A stretch of 64,000 bases of DNA, taken from assembly GCF_004345425.1 (NCBI RefSeq), contig NZ_SLVP01000008.1:1-64000 (forward strand), written 5' to 3'. The stretch comes from Paenibacillus sp. BK033 (lineage in GTDB: Bacteria > Bacillota > Bacilli > Paenibacillales > Paenibacillaceae). Under the pieces are notes generated by a model. That model had not been told where the DNA came from and made no database searches. It was given only the letters and a program-made list of their open reading frames with translations. The translations under genes and the position numbers were made by a program. Of the stretch, positions 42,005-51,795 are shown one piece after another (the stretch's first letter is position 1; the number at the start of each line of letters is the position of its first letter).

Positions 42005-42634
42005 TTAACGATATCTTTGTCTTCTCATCCATTGGGTTGCTACCCACTTCTCCCCGGCTGCTACGGGATGTCCCGCATGCAGCGTTAACTCGTTCAGGCG
42101 GGTATCGTTATAAAAATATTCAAAGTATACCGCGCTGCCTTTCTTAGGCGTTACCGAAAAATGAAGAGAAGGGAAATACGTCTCGCCGCCTTCCTCCACG
42201 TCATTCAAATACATAATCAGCGTGCTGATCCGATTGTTCCTATTGCTGCCGGGCGTGAAATAATCGAAATGAGGATGATACTGTTCTCCGGGCTGATACC
42301 GCAACACCTGCAGCGGTTCCGCATGGGAGACCGGGATATTCATCAGTTCGGCCGCCCGGGCTTCGACTTGTCCGACGCATTCATTTTCGCTTTCCTCAAA
42401 AAACATGCTGCTGCTTGTTCTGACTTCGCTGACATCGTGAGAGCTCCCAATTTTGGCACGCTGCATTCTAGCTGCTGCCAAGTCAATCAACAAGTCGCAT
42501 TCCGCGGGACTCAATACATTTTCCAGAATCAAAATAAGCGGTTCATCCAACTTCCCAACGATACGAATCTCTTTGTCCTTGGTTAGTATCTTGCTCCCCG
42601 AAGACGTTACGATCGTCTGCTCTTTAATGGTCAT
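42005..42634 (-). CDS. Prolyl-4-hydroxylase-like 2-oxoglutarate/Fe(II) oxygenase
   Basis: A 209-residue enzyme of the P4Hc family, which uses 2-oxoglutarate, O2 and Fe(II) to hydroxylate proline or related residues. The iron ligands are His122-x-Asp124 (HPHFDYF) and His186 (TLHAGHPV), and Lys196 (GEKW) should bind 2-oxoglutarate. Upstream, LSPAECDLLIDLA and VRTSSSMFF are typical of Bacillus P4H. Bacillus homologues bind collagen-like or EF-Tu-like substrates in vitro. No substrate candidate is nearby. The start at 42634 follows GGAGGAAC. Confidence 0.87.
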   Translation of the reverse strand: MTIKEQTIVTSSGSKILTKDKEIRIVGKLDEPLILILENVLSPAECDLLIDLAAARMQRAKIGSSHDVSEVRTSSSMFFEESENECVGQVEARAAELMNIPVSHAEPLQVLRYQPGEQYHPHFDYFTPGSNRNNRISTLIMYLNDVEEGGETYFPSLHFSVTPKKGSAVYFEYFYNDTRLNELTLHAGHPVAAGEKWVATQWMRRQRYR

Positions 42635-42877
42635 CGCCTTAGTTCCTCCAATATAGAATACTGAGGACGTATTCGATTAGGCATTAAATCAGTCGATTAA
42701 GTAATTCTCCGTCTTAACCGGCAATCCCTTTATATTCATGCAATGTCAGGCTTGTTCATAATCATGACAAAGCAAGCGATTTGAAAATATTACCTCCTTT
42801 ATTCCAATCATTGAAATAGTATTCTTCTAAATTATTATGGTATATTATGCCCTAACAATAGAGAGGGGATTTCTGAA

Positions 42878-44830
42878 GTGAAAAGATTTATTGTGTATTT
42901 CATGTCTTTTTTCCTAATAATTACATTGTTAATGTTTAAAGGACAAAGTATCAATGCCGCAAACGGAGCTCATATTGTATCCATCGTAAACTCAGGCATG
43001 TTACTGGATGACGGTTCAATCTGGGCCAACAATAGGAATGGCAGCGTACAGAAAAATCTTGGCGTAATCGCGATTGCGGGAGACAACGACTATAACGGTT
43101 ATGGTGTAACCAAAAACGGAGAGCTTGTCACTTGGGATTATATATCTGCTCCTCATGTGGATACCAAGCAAACCGAAATTAAACAAATTGCCAATGGATA
43201 TTATCTGAAACAAGATGGGACGGTATGGTCGGCCGGTGGACAACGTCAACAGGGCTACGATGGAATCGCATTGATTGCCGCTAATGACAGTATGTTCTCA
43301 ACCGTATCGAACACCGGTGAAATTAGAAGCAGCTCTCTTAAGATGCCTCTGGCAGCGGGTACGGGCATTAATTCCATCATTGCTATCGATGTGGCTGCCC
43401 ACGGCGATACCGTTGTGCTGAATAACAGCGGGACAGTAACCAAATATGACCTCACTCATTATGATACGAGCGGTTCCACAATCAGCATCCTGCCCGAAGT
43501 CATAACGCAAAACGCAGCTTATATTGAATATACTACAGATAATTTACTGCTTGTTACATTAAAGGATGGAACGGTATGGGTAACAGGTGAATATAACGAC
43601 CGCTATAAACTGACGGATCAAATTCATGAAATCGGCAGCGGAGTTACGAGAACAGCGAATGCGAAGGGCAAGAATTCTTTTGCATACCAGCTATCGGACG
43701 GGAGCTGGAAACAATATGAGAATGGAGTAATAACGAATATTGAAAGTCCCAGCTTGTCAGGAATCAATTTCACGGTTTCCTCAACGAAGTCTTATGTTGG
43801 AGACAGCATAAAAGCTACGATTACCGAGAGCTATTCTAACGGTTCAAAGAAAACAATTCCTTTAAGTCAAGCGAATGCAACGATTGAAAAACCTTACTTA
43901 TTAAAGAAAAATTCAGACGGTACGCTTAAAGCTCTGGCAGTCGGAGTAACCAAAGTTACGGTTACATCGGGAAGCTTGACCAAAACCTTAACGATAGCCA
44001 TCAGCCTTCCATCCAATCTTTCTAATGCAATACAGAGGAACAGTATTACTTACCTACCGGTTCAATCCGTATTCAAAGCGCTTGGGGGGACAGTTGTTTA
44101 TACTTCTTCCAGCAAAACCTTTGATATTCAAGTAGGAACTACTACCATCAGACTGAAGCAGGGCGATTCCAATGCGAAGGTCAACGGCAACAATCTGACC
44201 ATGAACGCAGCCGTTCGAAGCGAGAACAATACAACCGTATTCCCTGCAGCTCTGTTAAGCAAAGTGTTCGGCGCTGCCTTGAAGTGGGATTCGAAATATA
44301 AAATCATACATATCTCATTTGGTAATGCAACTTTATCTGTAGAGACGCCGGATACTGCGAAAATATATAAAAAAGAATTGCAAGGGAACTTGGCTTCTTA
44401 CATCGGCAAATCTTATTGGGTCAATCACTTCCAAGGCTGGGAGAGATTCAATAAAGTAACGATTACTGATATCATTCCGGATAGTCAAGGCTATTACTTT
44501 ACAATTGTGTTCAAAAAACAAAATGGCACGCAACTGAAAAGTTATGAAATGGCTAGAGACAATGTGGTTAATCTATTTACGGGCAGTTATTATTTCCTTA
44601 ATTATGACCCCTACAAAAAATACAAATGGTCCACTTCGACATGGACATTGATAAAAGAGGAGAAGGTCGCAACGGGGATGACAAAGGACCAAGTCCTTCT
44701 CTCCATAGGTCAACCAGCATCAACCAGCCGATTGAGCGGCAATGGTATAACCGTTGAGACATGGGGATATGGCTACTTCAATTACGTGACCTTCGTTAAC
44801 GGAATAGTAACTTCAATTTATACTAGCTAA
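42878..44830 (+). CDS. Large secreted protein with RCC1-like, BIG2-like and copper-amine-oxidase-N-like domains
   Basis: A 650-residue exported protein. Signal peptide about 1-27; RCC1-like or beta-propeller repeats about 30-275 (short GxxxxxxxDGTVW units); a BIG2-like domain about 285-375; a copper amine oxidase N-terminal-like stalk domain about 385-475; and a C-terminal SmpA/BamE-like motif (TKDQVLLSIGQPAST). The gene is much richer in A and T than its neighbours, which fits horizontal origin or a secreted-protein codon bias. It starts at 42878 with AGAGGGG. Binding partner and activity are unknown. Confidence 0.72.
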   Translation: MKRFIVYFMSFFLIITLLMFKGQSINAANGAHIVSIVNSGMLLDDGSIWANNRNGSVQKNLGVIAIAGDNDYNGYGVTKNGELVTWDYISAPHVDTKQTEIKQIANGYYLKQDGTVWSAGGQRQQGYDGIALIAANDSMFSTVSNTGEIRSSSLKMPLAAGTGINSIIAIDVAAHGDTVVLNNSGTVTKYDLTHYDTSGSTISILPEVITQNAAYIEYTTDNLLLVTLKDGTVWVTGEYNDRYKLTDQIHEIGSGVTRTANAKGKNSFAYQLSDGSWKQYENGVITNIESPSLSGINFTVSSTKSYVGDSIKATITESYSNGSKKTIPLSQANATIEKPYLLKKNSDGTLKALAVGVTKVTVTSGSLTKTLTIAISLPSNLSNAIQRNSITYLPVQSVFKALGGTVVYTSSSKTFDIQVGTTTIRLKQGDSNAKVNGNNLTMNAAVRSENNTTVFPAALLSKVFGAALKWDSKYKIIHISFGNATLSVETPDTAKIYKKELQGNLASYIGKSYWVNHFQGWERFNKVTITDIIPDSQGYYFTIVFKKQNGTQLKSYEMARDNVVNLFTGSYYFLNYDPYKKYKWSTSTWTLIKEEKVATGMTKDQVLLSIGQPASTSRLSGNGITVETWGYGYFNYVTFVNGIVTSIYTS

Positions 44831-44840
44831 ATAGGCAACT

Positions 44841-44875
44841 CCAAAACCTCAGTTTGTTCAAAACTGAGGTTTTGG
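44841..44875 (+). terminator. Terminator of the secreted protein gene
   Basis: CCAAAACCTCAGTTT and AAACTGAGGTTTTGG arms form a 15-bp stem with a short loop, ten bases past the stop. Read the other way, it also serves the converging gene at 44896. Confidence 0.88.
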
Positions 44876-44895
44876 CTTGTAATTCATGAAAGGTG

Positions 44896-45738
44896 TTATG
44901 GCAGTACGCCGGCAATTTGCAGCACGGTCAGAATAACCTCTATGACAATGAGGATTACAATAATCCATTCAACAAACAATCCGCGTATCGAATGGCTGAT
45001 TGTCGAGAAGCCTTCCATAATGTGATGCAGAAATTCCGTTTTGCTTTTTAATATTTTATAGCGGTCATTCAGCTCGAAAAACTCCAGCATACTGTCGTAA
45101 AATTCGCCGGCTTGGCTGCTGCTCCACGTAATATCGGGCTTATCCAAAATCATGATATAGCCAAGGGTGTTGTACTCGTAACGCAAGATGATTGCCGTTG
45201 TTCTGGCTAGCTCTTTGTTGCCGATTCTCAGCTTTCCTTTTTCCAGCCGCTCAATCATGGTTTCCAGCTTGTCATGAATTTTCCCGAGCTGCTCCTCTAC
45301 TTTCTCGAGCGCAACCGACTTCGCAAGCACCGTAGAAATTAGCTCGGGATGGAAAATCTCGTATTCGGGCACTTCCACGTACTCATCGGTCAGCTCGAAC
45401 GTCTCGATCTCTCCGTAATGAAGCCGGTAGTCATCGGTATACCGATCCGCATTCAATAGATCAATATCCGGTTCGAAGGACTGGAGGTAGCTCATACAGC
45501 TCTTTATATCTTCGGAACGTGAATGATTAACGAATACAATACTGCCGAAGGAAAACACCAGTACCTGCTGCGAATCGGCTACCGGATGCTTTAGGATGGA
45601 AGCGAGTATGTCCCCTTTCAACATCAAAGGCTGCTCCCAGGTGTATTTCTTGGGAATGCCGCAATGGATCGCGATTTGATTCAAATCAATTTCATTCGTT
45701 ATGGCGTAAGCTTTAAAGGTCATTTCCTTCATTTCCAT
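44896..45738 (-). CDS. RMD1/YagE-family (DUF155) membrane-tail protein
   Basis: A 280-residue protein of the DUF155 (RMND1/Rmd1, YagE) family. The core has VLVFSFGSIVFVNHSRSEDIKSCMSYLQ and AVALEK-type coiled regions (about 140-175), and a C-terminal helix anchors it (about 255-277). Eukaryotic RMND1 works in mitochondrial translation; bacterial members have no established role. It is a single gene; the start has only a weak AAGAG site, so ATG at 45738 is preferred over GTG at 45741. Confidence 0.78.
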   Translation of the reverse strand: MEMKEMTFKAYAITNEIDLNQIAIHCGIPKKYTWEQPLMLKGDILASILKHPVADSQQVLVFSFGSIVFVNHSRSEDIKSCMSYLQSFEPDIDLLNADRYTDDYRLHYGEIETFELTDEYVEVPEYEIFHPELISTVLAKSVALEKVEEQLGKIHDKLETMIERLEKGKLRIGNKELARTTAIILRYEYNTLGYIMILDKPDITWSSSQAGEFYDSMLEFFELNDRYKILKSKTEFLHHIMEGFSTISHSIRGLFVEWIIVILIVIEVILTVLQIAGVLP

Positions 45739-46010
45739 CACTCTTTTCAGTCGAACTGAAATTTTGGCGTATTACCACATTATTCCCTGTCCTCTTTTCT
45801 TATAACCCATTCCGCTCGGCTAAAAAAAGCCGGAATCCGGGATCCCAGCCTCTTCCGCCTATGCGCTAGCTTGCATTGAAATATTGAAAGATACCAGCTT
45901 TATCCTGATTTCACTGGGGCAAATCCAGCGTACCTAAGCGGCCGCGTTCGTATACGGGACGGCAGATTGTGTTACAATTCACTGAGCACAATAAAAGGAG
46001 ATCGAAGTAC

Positions 46011-46703
46011 ATGAAAGAAACGGTGAACTGGAAAAACGGTGCCCATGGGCGTAAATTCATAGCTTCTTTTAGCGGAGGAAAAGACAGCACCCTTGCGTTG
46101 TACAAATCGATGCAGGTTGGGGAGCCGATTGGACTTATCGTCATGATGGAGGAAGAAGGAAAACGCTCCCGATCCCACGGCATGCCTCCGAAGCTAATCC
46201 GCGCCCAAGCGGAATCCATCGGCTTGCCCGTATATACGGCCGCCGCAAGCTGGGAGGATTACGAAAAGGAATTTATAGCCCTTCTGGAAAAGGCCAAGCA
46301 TCAGGGCGCTGAAGCGTTAGTCACGGGAGACTTGGATATGCCTGTCCAGGACTGCTGGCATGACAAGGTTACGCAAATCGCCGGTCTAAAGCTGGGAATG
46401 CCGTTATGGGAAATGGATCATCAAGAGGCCGTCGAAGAGTTTATCCATCTCGGATTTACCTCCGTAGTCGTCACTGTCAATTTAACGTTGGGAATGAAGG
46501 AAGAGGATTTAGGACGCGTGTTGACTCACGACTACATCCAGGAGCTTATGTCTCGAGGCGTTGATCCTTGCGGCGAAGGCGGCGAATTCCATACGACCGT
46601 CATCGACGGCCCTCTCTTCAAGCATCCCATCCCGGTCCGCAAAGGCAGTATTGTCAAGCACGGCGATTACGCCTTTTTGCCTTTGGAGCTGATAGAGGCA
46701 TAA
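46011..46703 (+). CDS. Dph6-like ATP pyrophosphatase (adenine nucleotide alpha hydrolase)
   Basis: A 230-residue soluble protein of the N-type ATP pyrophosphatase group, like Dph6 (diphthine-ammonia ligase). The ATP loop is SFSGGKDSTLALYK; the family block is GVDPCGEGGEFHTTVIDGPLF, seen in MJ0570/Dph6 proteins. Bacteria have no diphthamide on EF-G, so the bacterial substrate must be different and is unknown. The ATG at 46011 has AAAAGGAG upstream; a start at 45969 is rejected. The gene is alone, followed by hairpin-type intergenic repeats. Confidence 0.82.
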   Translation: MKETVNWKNGAHGRKFIASFSGGKDSTLALYKSMQVGEPIGLIVMMEEEGKRSRSHGMPPKLIRAQAESIGLPVYTAAASWEDYEKEFIALLEKAKHQGAEALVTGDLDMPVQDCWHDKVTQIAGLKLGMPLWEMDHQEAVEEFIHLGFTSVVVTVNLTLGMKEEDLGRVLTHDYIQELMSRGVDPCGEGGEFHTTVIDGPLFKHPIPVRKGSIVKHGDYAFLPLELIEA

Positions 46704-46724
46704 GGAATGCTAGAAACACAGCAG

Positions 46725-46920
46725 TTCGCCTACGTTGCACAGAGTGCAGTAAAATTTTGCGATCCAGCTCGATAAAGGGAAATATCCTGCACGAAGTGCA
46801 GGATATTGTAGAAAATGGATCCTATTGCTTACAAATTCGCGAAATATACTGCATTCTGTGCAATCTCTTTCGTCAAGACTGTTCGAATTAAACAAATATC
46901 CTGCAAATCGTGCAACGTCC
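46725..46920. repeat. Cluster of TGCA-type intergenic hairpin repeats
   Basis: This 293-base gap holds four related motifs in which TGCA or CTGCA and GTGCA are separated by four to nine bases: near 46735-46750, 46783-46809, 46847-46862 and 46893-46912. The second is a perfect inverted repeat, AATATCCTGCAC-GAA-GTGCAGGATATT. The fourth repeats AATATCCTGCA. They look like copies of a mobile or REP-like intergenic element. No open frame is convincing here. Confidence 0.55.
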
Positions 46921-46996
46921 CCCAGCTAGCAGTTAGCCTGCAGCCTGCAGGACCTTCCTTATAGTTAAGGAATTTCGGCACTGTTGTTCCGCGTCC

Positions 46997-47698
46997 TCAC
47001 ACCGTCAAATACTTCTTAATCACTTCGTCGCCCAAATCCTCCAAGCCGCCTTCCCAGGCAATTGCCCCCTTATCCAGCACATAGAAGTAGTCGCCGACGC
47101 TTTTCACAAAATCGAGGCTCTGCTCAACAAGCAGAATCGATGTCTTGCCGTCTGCCTTTATTGAGCGGATGACATCTCGGATGTCATCCACGATAGAGGG
47201 CTGAATACCCTCGCATGGCTCATCGAGCAGCAGCAGTTCCGGCTTTGACGCGAGCGCCCGCGCGAACGCCAGCTGCTGCTGCTGTCCGCCGCTCAGGTCG
47301 CCGCCGCGCCGGCTATACATCGTGGGCAGCACCGGGAACTTGGCGATTGCCTCCTCCGGAATAGAGCGTACCGCCTTCTTCTCGCGCGCGGCTTCAAGGC
47401 CGACCAATATATTCTCGTAGACGGTCAGCTGCCCGAAGATTTCGCGCCCCTGCGGCACATAGCCAATTCCGCTCTTTGCTCGGCGGCCGGGAGCGGCCCT
47501 TGTCAGCTCATTCCCGTTGTAGGCAACAGTACCTTTCCGCGCTTTAAGCAGCCCCATAATGCTCTTCATCAGCGTGGTCTTCCCGACGCCGTTGCGCCCA
47601 AGCAAGCAGACGACCTGCCCCGGCTCGACCCTCAGCGTCACATCTCGCAAAATCACGCTTTCCCCGTATCCCGCTTCAAGCTGTTGAACGGCTAGCAT
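46997..47698 (-). CDS. urtE: Urea ABC transporter ATPase UrtE
   Basis: A 233-residue ABC ATPase of the LivF type. Walker A GRNGVGKTT, signature LSGGQQQQ and Walker B LLLLDEP are present. The ending EGGLEDLGDEVIKKYLTV is typical of UrtE. It energises urea import with UrtD, UrtB and UrtC. The ATG at 47698 with AAGGCGGG is preferred over an ATG two codons upstream. It overlaps urtD. Last gene of the operon. Confidence 0.9.
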   Translation of the reverse strand: MLAVQQLEAGYGESVILRDVTLRVEPGQVVCLLGRNGVGKTTLMKSIMGLLKARKGTVAYNGNELTRAAPGRRAKSGIGYVPQGREIFGQLTVYENILVGLEAAREKKAVRSIPEEAIAKFPVLPTMYSRRGGDLSGGQQQQLAFARALASKPELLLLDEPCEGIQPSIVDDIRDVIRSIKADGKTSILLVEQSLDFVKSVGDYFYVLDKGAIAWEGGLEDLGDEVIKKYLTV

Positions 47699-48452
47699 CC
47701 GCATCCCGCCTTTTCCCCAGGTATACCTCCGCTACGCGGTCATCCCGCTGCACCTCTTCCATCGAGCCTTCCTTCAGCAGCTTTCCTTCATGCATAACCG
47801 TTACCTTGCTCGCAAAGTTGCGGACAAACTCCATGTCATGCTCCACAACCACGATGGAACGCTGCCGGGCGATCTCGAGCAGCAGCTCGCCCGTCTTCTC
47901 CGTCTCCTTGTCCGTCATGCCGGCAACCGGTTCATCCAGCAGCAGCACCTCCGGCTCCTGCAGCAGCATCATGCCAATCTCCAGCCATTGCTTCTCGCCA
48001 TGCGATAAGCCGCCCGCCCGCCAATCCGCCTTATCCTGCAGCCCAATCATCTCAAGCTGCCGTTCGATCCGTTGCCGCTCCTCCGCTTTCATCCGGGCGA
48101 ACAGCACCGTAAATACGCCGCGCTTCTGGCGCATGGCGATCTCCAGATTCTCGAACACCGTCATCGACGGAAAAATCGACGGCGCCTGGAACTTGCGTCC
48201 GATGCCAAGCTCGGCGATCTGATGTTCTTTTTTCTTCGCGATATCGATGGACTGCTTGAAGGTAACCGTCCCCGCCGTTGGCTTCACTTTGCCGCAGATC
48301 ACGTCCAGCATCGTTGTTTTGCCGGCACCGTTGGGCCCAATGAGGAAACGGAGCTCCCCTTTCCGCAAATGCAAGCTCATTCCCTGAATAGCCTTGAAGC
48401 CGTCAAAAGCTACAGTCACCTCATTACATTGCAGGATACTCGACTCGCTCAT
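47676..48452 (-). CDS. urtD: Urea ABC transporter ATPase UrtD
   Basis: A 258-residue ABC ATPase of the LivG type. Walker [10 protein letters not shown], the UrtD-specific signature [15 protein letters not shown], and [16 protein letters not shown] are present. The ATG at 48452 has GAGGGGTGAG upstream, better than the GTG at 48464 inside that site. It overlaps urtC and urtE at both ends, so the four genes are translated together. Confidence 0.9.
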   Translation of the reverse strand: MSESSILQCNEVTVAFDGFKAIQGMSLHLRKGELRFLIGPNGAGKTTMLDVICGKVKPTAGTVTFKQSIDIAKKKEHQIAELGIGRKFQAPSIFPSMTVFENLEIAMRQKRGVFTVLFARMKAEERQRIERQLEMIGLQDKADWRAGGLSHGEKQWLEIGMMLLQEPEVLLLDEPVAGMTDKETEKTGELLLEIARQRSIVVVEHDMEFVRNFASKVTVMHEGKLLKEGSMEEVQRDDRVAEVYLGKRRDADASRSTA

Positions 48453-49518
48453 GCTCCGGCTCACCCCTCTCCTCTTTCTTCTTGCGGAACTTCAGCTTGG
48501 CGGCAAGGCCCGCCACCCCGTTAGGCAGGAACACGACGACCAGAATAAATACGCCGCCGAGGAAATACGTCCATCCTTGCGGATACGTGGTGCTGAACTC
48601 GCTTTTTGCCCAATTCATCAGCACCGCCCCAAGCGCTGCGCCGATCAAGGTTCCGCGGCCGCCGATCGCAACCCACAGCACCATCTCAATCGAAGGCACA
48701 ATCCCCATCATGGAAGGCGAGATAATGCCGACATGCAGTACAAACAGCATGCCCGCAATGCCGGCGATAGCCGCCGACATCGTAAACACAACCATCTGGT
48801 AGACCGCCGGATTATACCCGATGAACCGGACCCGGTTCTCCCCGTCCCGGATCGCGCGAAGCACCTTCCCGAACCGGCTTTTCACCACGTAACGGCATAG
48901 GATAAACACCGCCACCAGCACGGCCGCCGTCACCCCGTACAGCATCCGCTTCGTATCCGGCGAAGCAATCGGCTCGCCTAATAATTTGCTGAAGCCCGTA
49001 ACGCCGTTAGTCCCGCCCGTATAAGCCTGCTGTCCGACAAGCAGCGTTGTCGTGATAATGACGAGAGCTTGCGTCAAGATCGTGAAGTACACGCCGCGAA
49101 TCCGGTTGCGGAAGGTGAAAAAACCCAGAAACAGCGCTAACGCGGCTGGTATGAGGATTCCCATCAGCACCGCAAAGCCAAAGCTTTCGAACGGCTTCCA
49201 GAAGATAGGCAGCTCGTTTAATCCGCTCCAGCCCATGAAGTCCGGCAGCTTCCCGCCGCTTGCCTCAAGCTTCAGATACATCGCCATCGCATAGGCGCCT
49301 AATCCAAAGAAGATTCCATGCCCCAAACTAAGAATGCCGGTATACCCCCAGATCAGATCCAGACCAAGCGCTACTATGGCAAACGCCAGAAACTTCGCGA
49401 GCAGGTTTAACCGGAAATCGCTTAAATAAAGCGGAGCCGAGAACAGCGCAGCGGCAGCAGCGACATAACAGGCGAGCAGCCATAAACGCTGGGGAGAACG
49501 TTTTCGCATCGTCAACAT
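48424..49518 (-). CDS. urtC: Urea ABC transporter permease UrtC
   Basis: A 364-residue membrane permease of the LivM type with about nine helices. [33 protein letters not shown] is the conserved branched-chain/urea permease block, and [11 protein letters not shown] is typical of UrtC. With UrtB it forms the membrane channel. The ATG at 49518 follows AGAGAGGTGG; a GTG at 49530 lies inside this ribosome site. It starts 19 bases after urtB. Confidence 0.9.
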   Translation of the reverse strand: MLTMRKRSPQRLWLLACYVAAAAALFSAPLYLSDFRLNLLAKFLAFAIVALGLDLIWGYTGILSLGHGIFFGLGAYAMAMYLKLEASGGKLPDFMGWSGLNELPIFWKPFESFGFAVLMGILIPAALALFLGFFTFRNRIRGVYFTILTQALVIITTTLLVGQQAYTGGTNGVTGFSKLLGEPIASPDTKRMLYGVTAAVLVAVFILCRYVVKSRFGKVLRAIRDGENRVRFIGYNPAVYQMVVFTMSAAIAGIAGMLFVLHVGIISPSMMGIVPSIEMVLWVAIGGRGTLIGAALGAVLMNWAKSEFSTTYPQGWTYFLGGVFILVVVFLPNGVAGLAAKLKFRKKKEERGEPEHERVEYPAM

Positions 49519-49536
49519 TTGCTTCTCCACCTCTCT

Positions 49537-50442
49537 CTATGAATCAAGCGAGCGCGAACGCATGGCGACGAATCCCATCGGCCTCCATTGCAGGAAAGCC
49601 ACGATGCAGATGAACACGAGCACTTTGCCAAGCGATGCATTCGTCCAATATTCGAACATCGTGTTAAAGACGCCGATTCCGAGCGCGCCAAGCACGGTAC
49701 CCACCAGCTTGCCGACCCCGCCGAGCACAACCACCATAAACGCATCCACGATATAATAAGTGCCAAGCGATGGCCCAATCGGACCAATCAGCGTCAGCGC
49801 GCAGCCGGCGATGCCGGCAATGCCCGAACCAATCGCGAAGGTCATCGCGTCGACGCGGCGAGTGGATACGCCAAGGCATGCCGCCATGTCGCGGTTTTGC
49901 ATAACCGCCCGCATCCGGCGCCCCTCGAGGCTGCGGTAAATATAGAAGTACATCGCAAGCAGCGTAACGATAACAAGCCCGATAATAAACAGCCTTTTAT
50001 AGGGAAGAACCGCGCCAAGGAAGCTGACCCCGCCATCCAGCCAGGTAGGACTCGTTACCGCAACGTTAGGAGCGCCAAAGACCGATCTCGCAAGCTGCTG
50101 CAGCACCAGACCGACACCCCAAGTGGCAAGCAGGCTGTCGAGCGGCCGGCCGTACAAAAACCGGATCAGGCTCATCTCTAAGATTAGGCCAAATAGGAAG
50201 GCGATGAGGAAGCTGACCGGTATCGCGAGCACGAAATACCAGTCAAACATCGACTTCGGCAAATTGTCTTTAAACATGTTTTGCGTCAAGTACGTGGAGT
50301 AAGCGCCAATCATAATGAGCTCGCCATGCGCCATATTGATGACCTTCATGAGCCCAAACGTAATGGCCAGGCCTAGCGCAATCAGCAGCAGGATCGAGCT
50401 GACGCTCAGCCCGTTAAACAGCTGCAAGGTAATGACCTCCAT
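49537..50442 (-). CDS. urtB: Urea ABC transporter permease UrtB
   Basis: A 301-residue LivH-type permease with about eight helices. [29 protein letters not shown] and [27 protein letters not shown] are UrtB-type blocks. The start at 50442 has AAGGAG. A 102-base spacer with a strong hairpin separates it from urtA, which suggests a lower level of permease than of binding protein. Confidence 0.9.
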   Translation of the reverse strand: MEVITLQLFNGLSVSSILLLIALGLAITFGLMKVINMAHGELIMIGAYSTYLTQNMFKDNLPKSMFDWYFVLAIPVSFLIAFLFGLILEMSLIRFLYGRPLDSLLATWGVGLVLQQLARSVFGAPNVAVTSPTWLDGGVSFLGAVLPYKRLFIIGLVIVTLLAMYFYIYRSLEGRRMRAVMQNRDMAACLGVSTRRVDAMTFAIGSGIAGIAGCALTLIGPIGPSLGTYYIVDAFMVVVLGGVGKLVGTVLGALGIGVFNTMFEYWTNASLGKVLVFICIVAFLQWRPMGFVAMRSRSLDS

Positions 50443-50467
50443 ATGCCTTCAACTCCTTCGGGGTTAT

Positions 50468-50515
50468 ACAAAAGGAGAGTATCCGAAGCATACCTCTGCC
50501 CAATACTCTCCCTTC
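50468..50515 (-). terminator. Hairpin between urtA and urtB (partial terminator)
   Basis: On the minus strand GGGAGAGTAT and ATACTCTCC arms enclose a 20-base loop and are followed by TTTTG. It is a terminator-like structure inside the operon and would reduce read-through from urtA to urtB. Confidence 0.6.
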
Positions 50516-50544
50516 ATCCTTGCCGTATTGCCTGCCTCCGCTCG

Positions 50545-51795
50545 TTAATCCGTAGGCTTGATGCTTGCCGCCCAGTCGTAGCCTTTCAGGAACGGATCCG
50601 GCATAACGGCATCCCCGGAGTTCCACAGCTCCTTGAATTGTCCGTCTCCCTGCACCTCGCCGATCCGGACCGTTTTGTAAATATGCTGGTTCTCGCCGTC
50701 GATCTTCACTTTGCCTTCCGGAGCATCCCACTCGAGATCCTTCGCCGCCGCTTTGACTTTATCCACGTCGGTCGAGCCCGCCTTCTCCACCGCAGCCTTC
50801 CACAGGTATACCGCGGTGTAGCCCGCTTCAATCGGGTCCGCCGTCACGCGGTCTTCGCCGTATTTCTTCTTATAATTCTCGACGAACGTCTTGTTCGCCG
50901 GCGTATCCGTTGTTTGGTAGTAGTTCCAAGCCGCCAGATGACCCTGCAGCACGTCTACGCCGATGCCGCGAATTTCTTCTTCCGCTACCGATACGGACAG
51001 CGTCGTAATATCCTTGGCCGTGATGCCCGCATCCTTCAGCTGCTTGAAGAAGGCTACGTTGCTGTCGCCGTTAAGCGTATTAAATACAACGTCCGGCTTT
51101 GCTTCTTTGATTTTGCTGATAATCGTGCTGTAGTCGGTATGGCCAAGCGGCGTGTATTCCTCTCCGACCATTTCGCCGCCTTTTGCCTTCAATTGTTCTT
51201 TGATGATCAGGTTTGCCGTACGGGGGAAGACGTAGTCCGAGCCAAGCAGGTAAAATTTCTTGCCGCGGTTCTCAAGCAGCCAATCCACGGCAGGAACGAT
51301 CTGCTGGTTCGTTGTAGCGCCCGTATAGAAGATGTTAGGGGAAGCCTCGAGCCCTTCGTATTGCACCGGGTACCAGAGCAGCCCGTTTAATTCTTCGAAT
51401 ACCGGCTTCATCGCTTTGCGGCTGGAGGACGTCCATCCCCCGAACACCGTTGCGACTTTATCCTCGGAGAGCAGCTTGCGCGCCTTCTCGGCAAAGGTCG
51501 GCCAATCCGATGCGCCATCCTCCTGGATGGCTTCGATCTTCTTGCCAAGCACGCCGCCCGCCGCGTTAATTTCCTCAATCGCCATCATTTCCGCATCGCG
51601 AACGGATACCTCGCTGATCGCCATCGTACCGCTCAAGGAATGCAGGACCCCTACCTTAATCGTATCTCCTGAAGCTTCCGCCGAACTGCTCTCGGTTGTC
51701 GTGGATGCCGGTTTTTCATTGTTGCCGCAGGCTGCAAGCAGCATGCTAAGCGCAACCGCAACAAGCCCCGTCTGATAAAACCATTTCTTTTTCAT
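50545..51795 (-). CDS. urtA: Urea-binding lipoprotein UrtA
   Basis: A 416-residue substrate-binding protein. The signal peptide ends in a lipobox ([10 protein letters not shown]), so it is a membrane-tethered lipoprotein. The body carries the UrtA pattern: [57 protein letters not shown], and DPFLKGYDW near the end. It captures urea for UrtBCDE. It is the first gene; upstream lies a GlnR/TnrA-like site. The start at 51795 has GGAGTGAAG. Confidence 0.92.
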   Translation of the reverse strand: MKKKWFYQTGLVAVALSMLLAACGNNEKPASTTTESSSAEASGDTIKVGVLHSLSGTMAISEVSVRDAEMMAIEEINAAGGVLGKKIEAIQEDGASDWPTFAEKARKLLSEDKVATVFGGWTSSSRKAMKPVFEELNGLLWYPVQYEGLEASPNIFYTGATTNQQIVPAVDWLLENRGKKFYLLGSDYVFPRTANLIIKEQLKAKGGEMVGEEYTPLGHTDYSTIISKIKEAKPDVVFNTLNGDSNVAFFKQLKDAGITAKDITTLSVSVAEEEIRGIGVDVLQGHLAAWNYYQTTDTPANKTFVENYKKKYGEDRVTADPIEAGYTAVYLWKAAVEKAGSTDVDKVKAAAKDLEWDAPEGKVKIDGENQHIYKTVRIGEVQGDGQFKELWNSGDAVMPDPFLKGYDWAASIKPTD

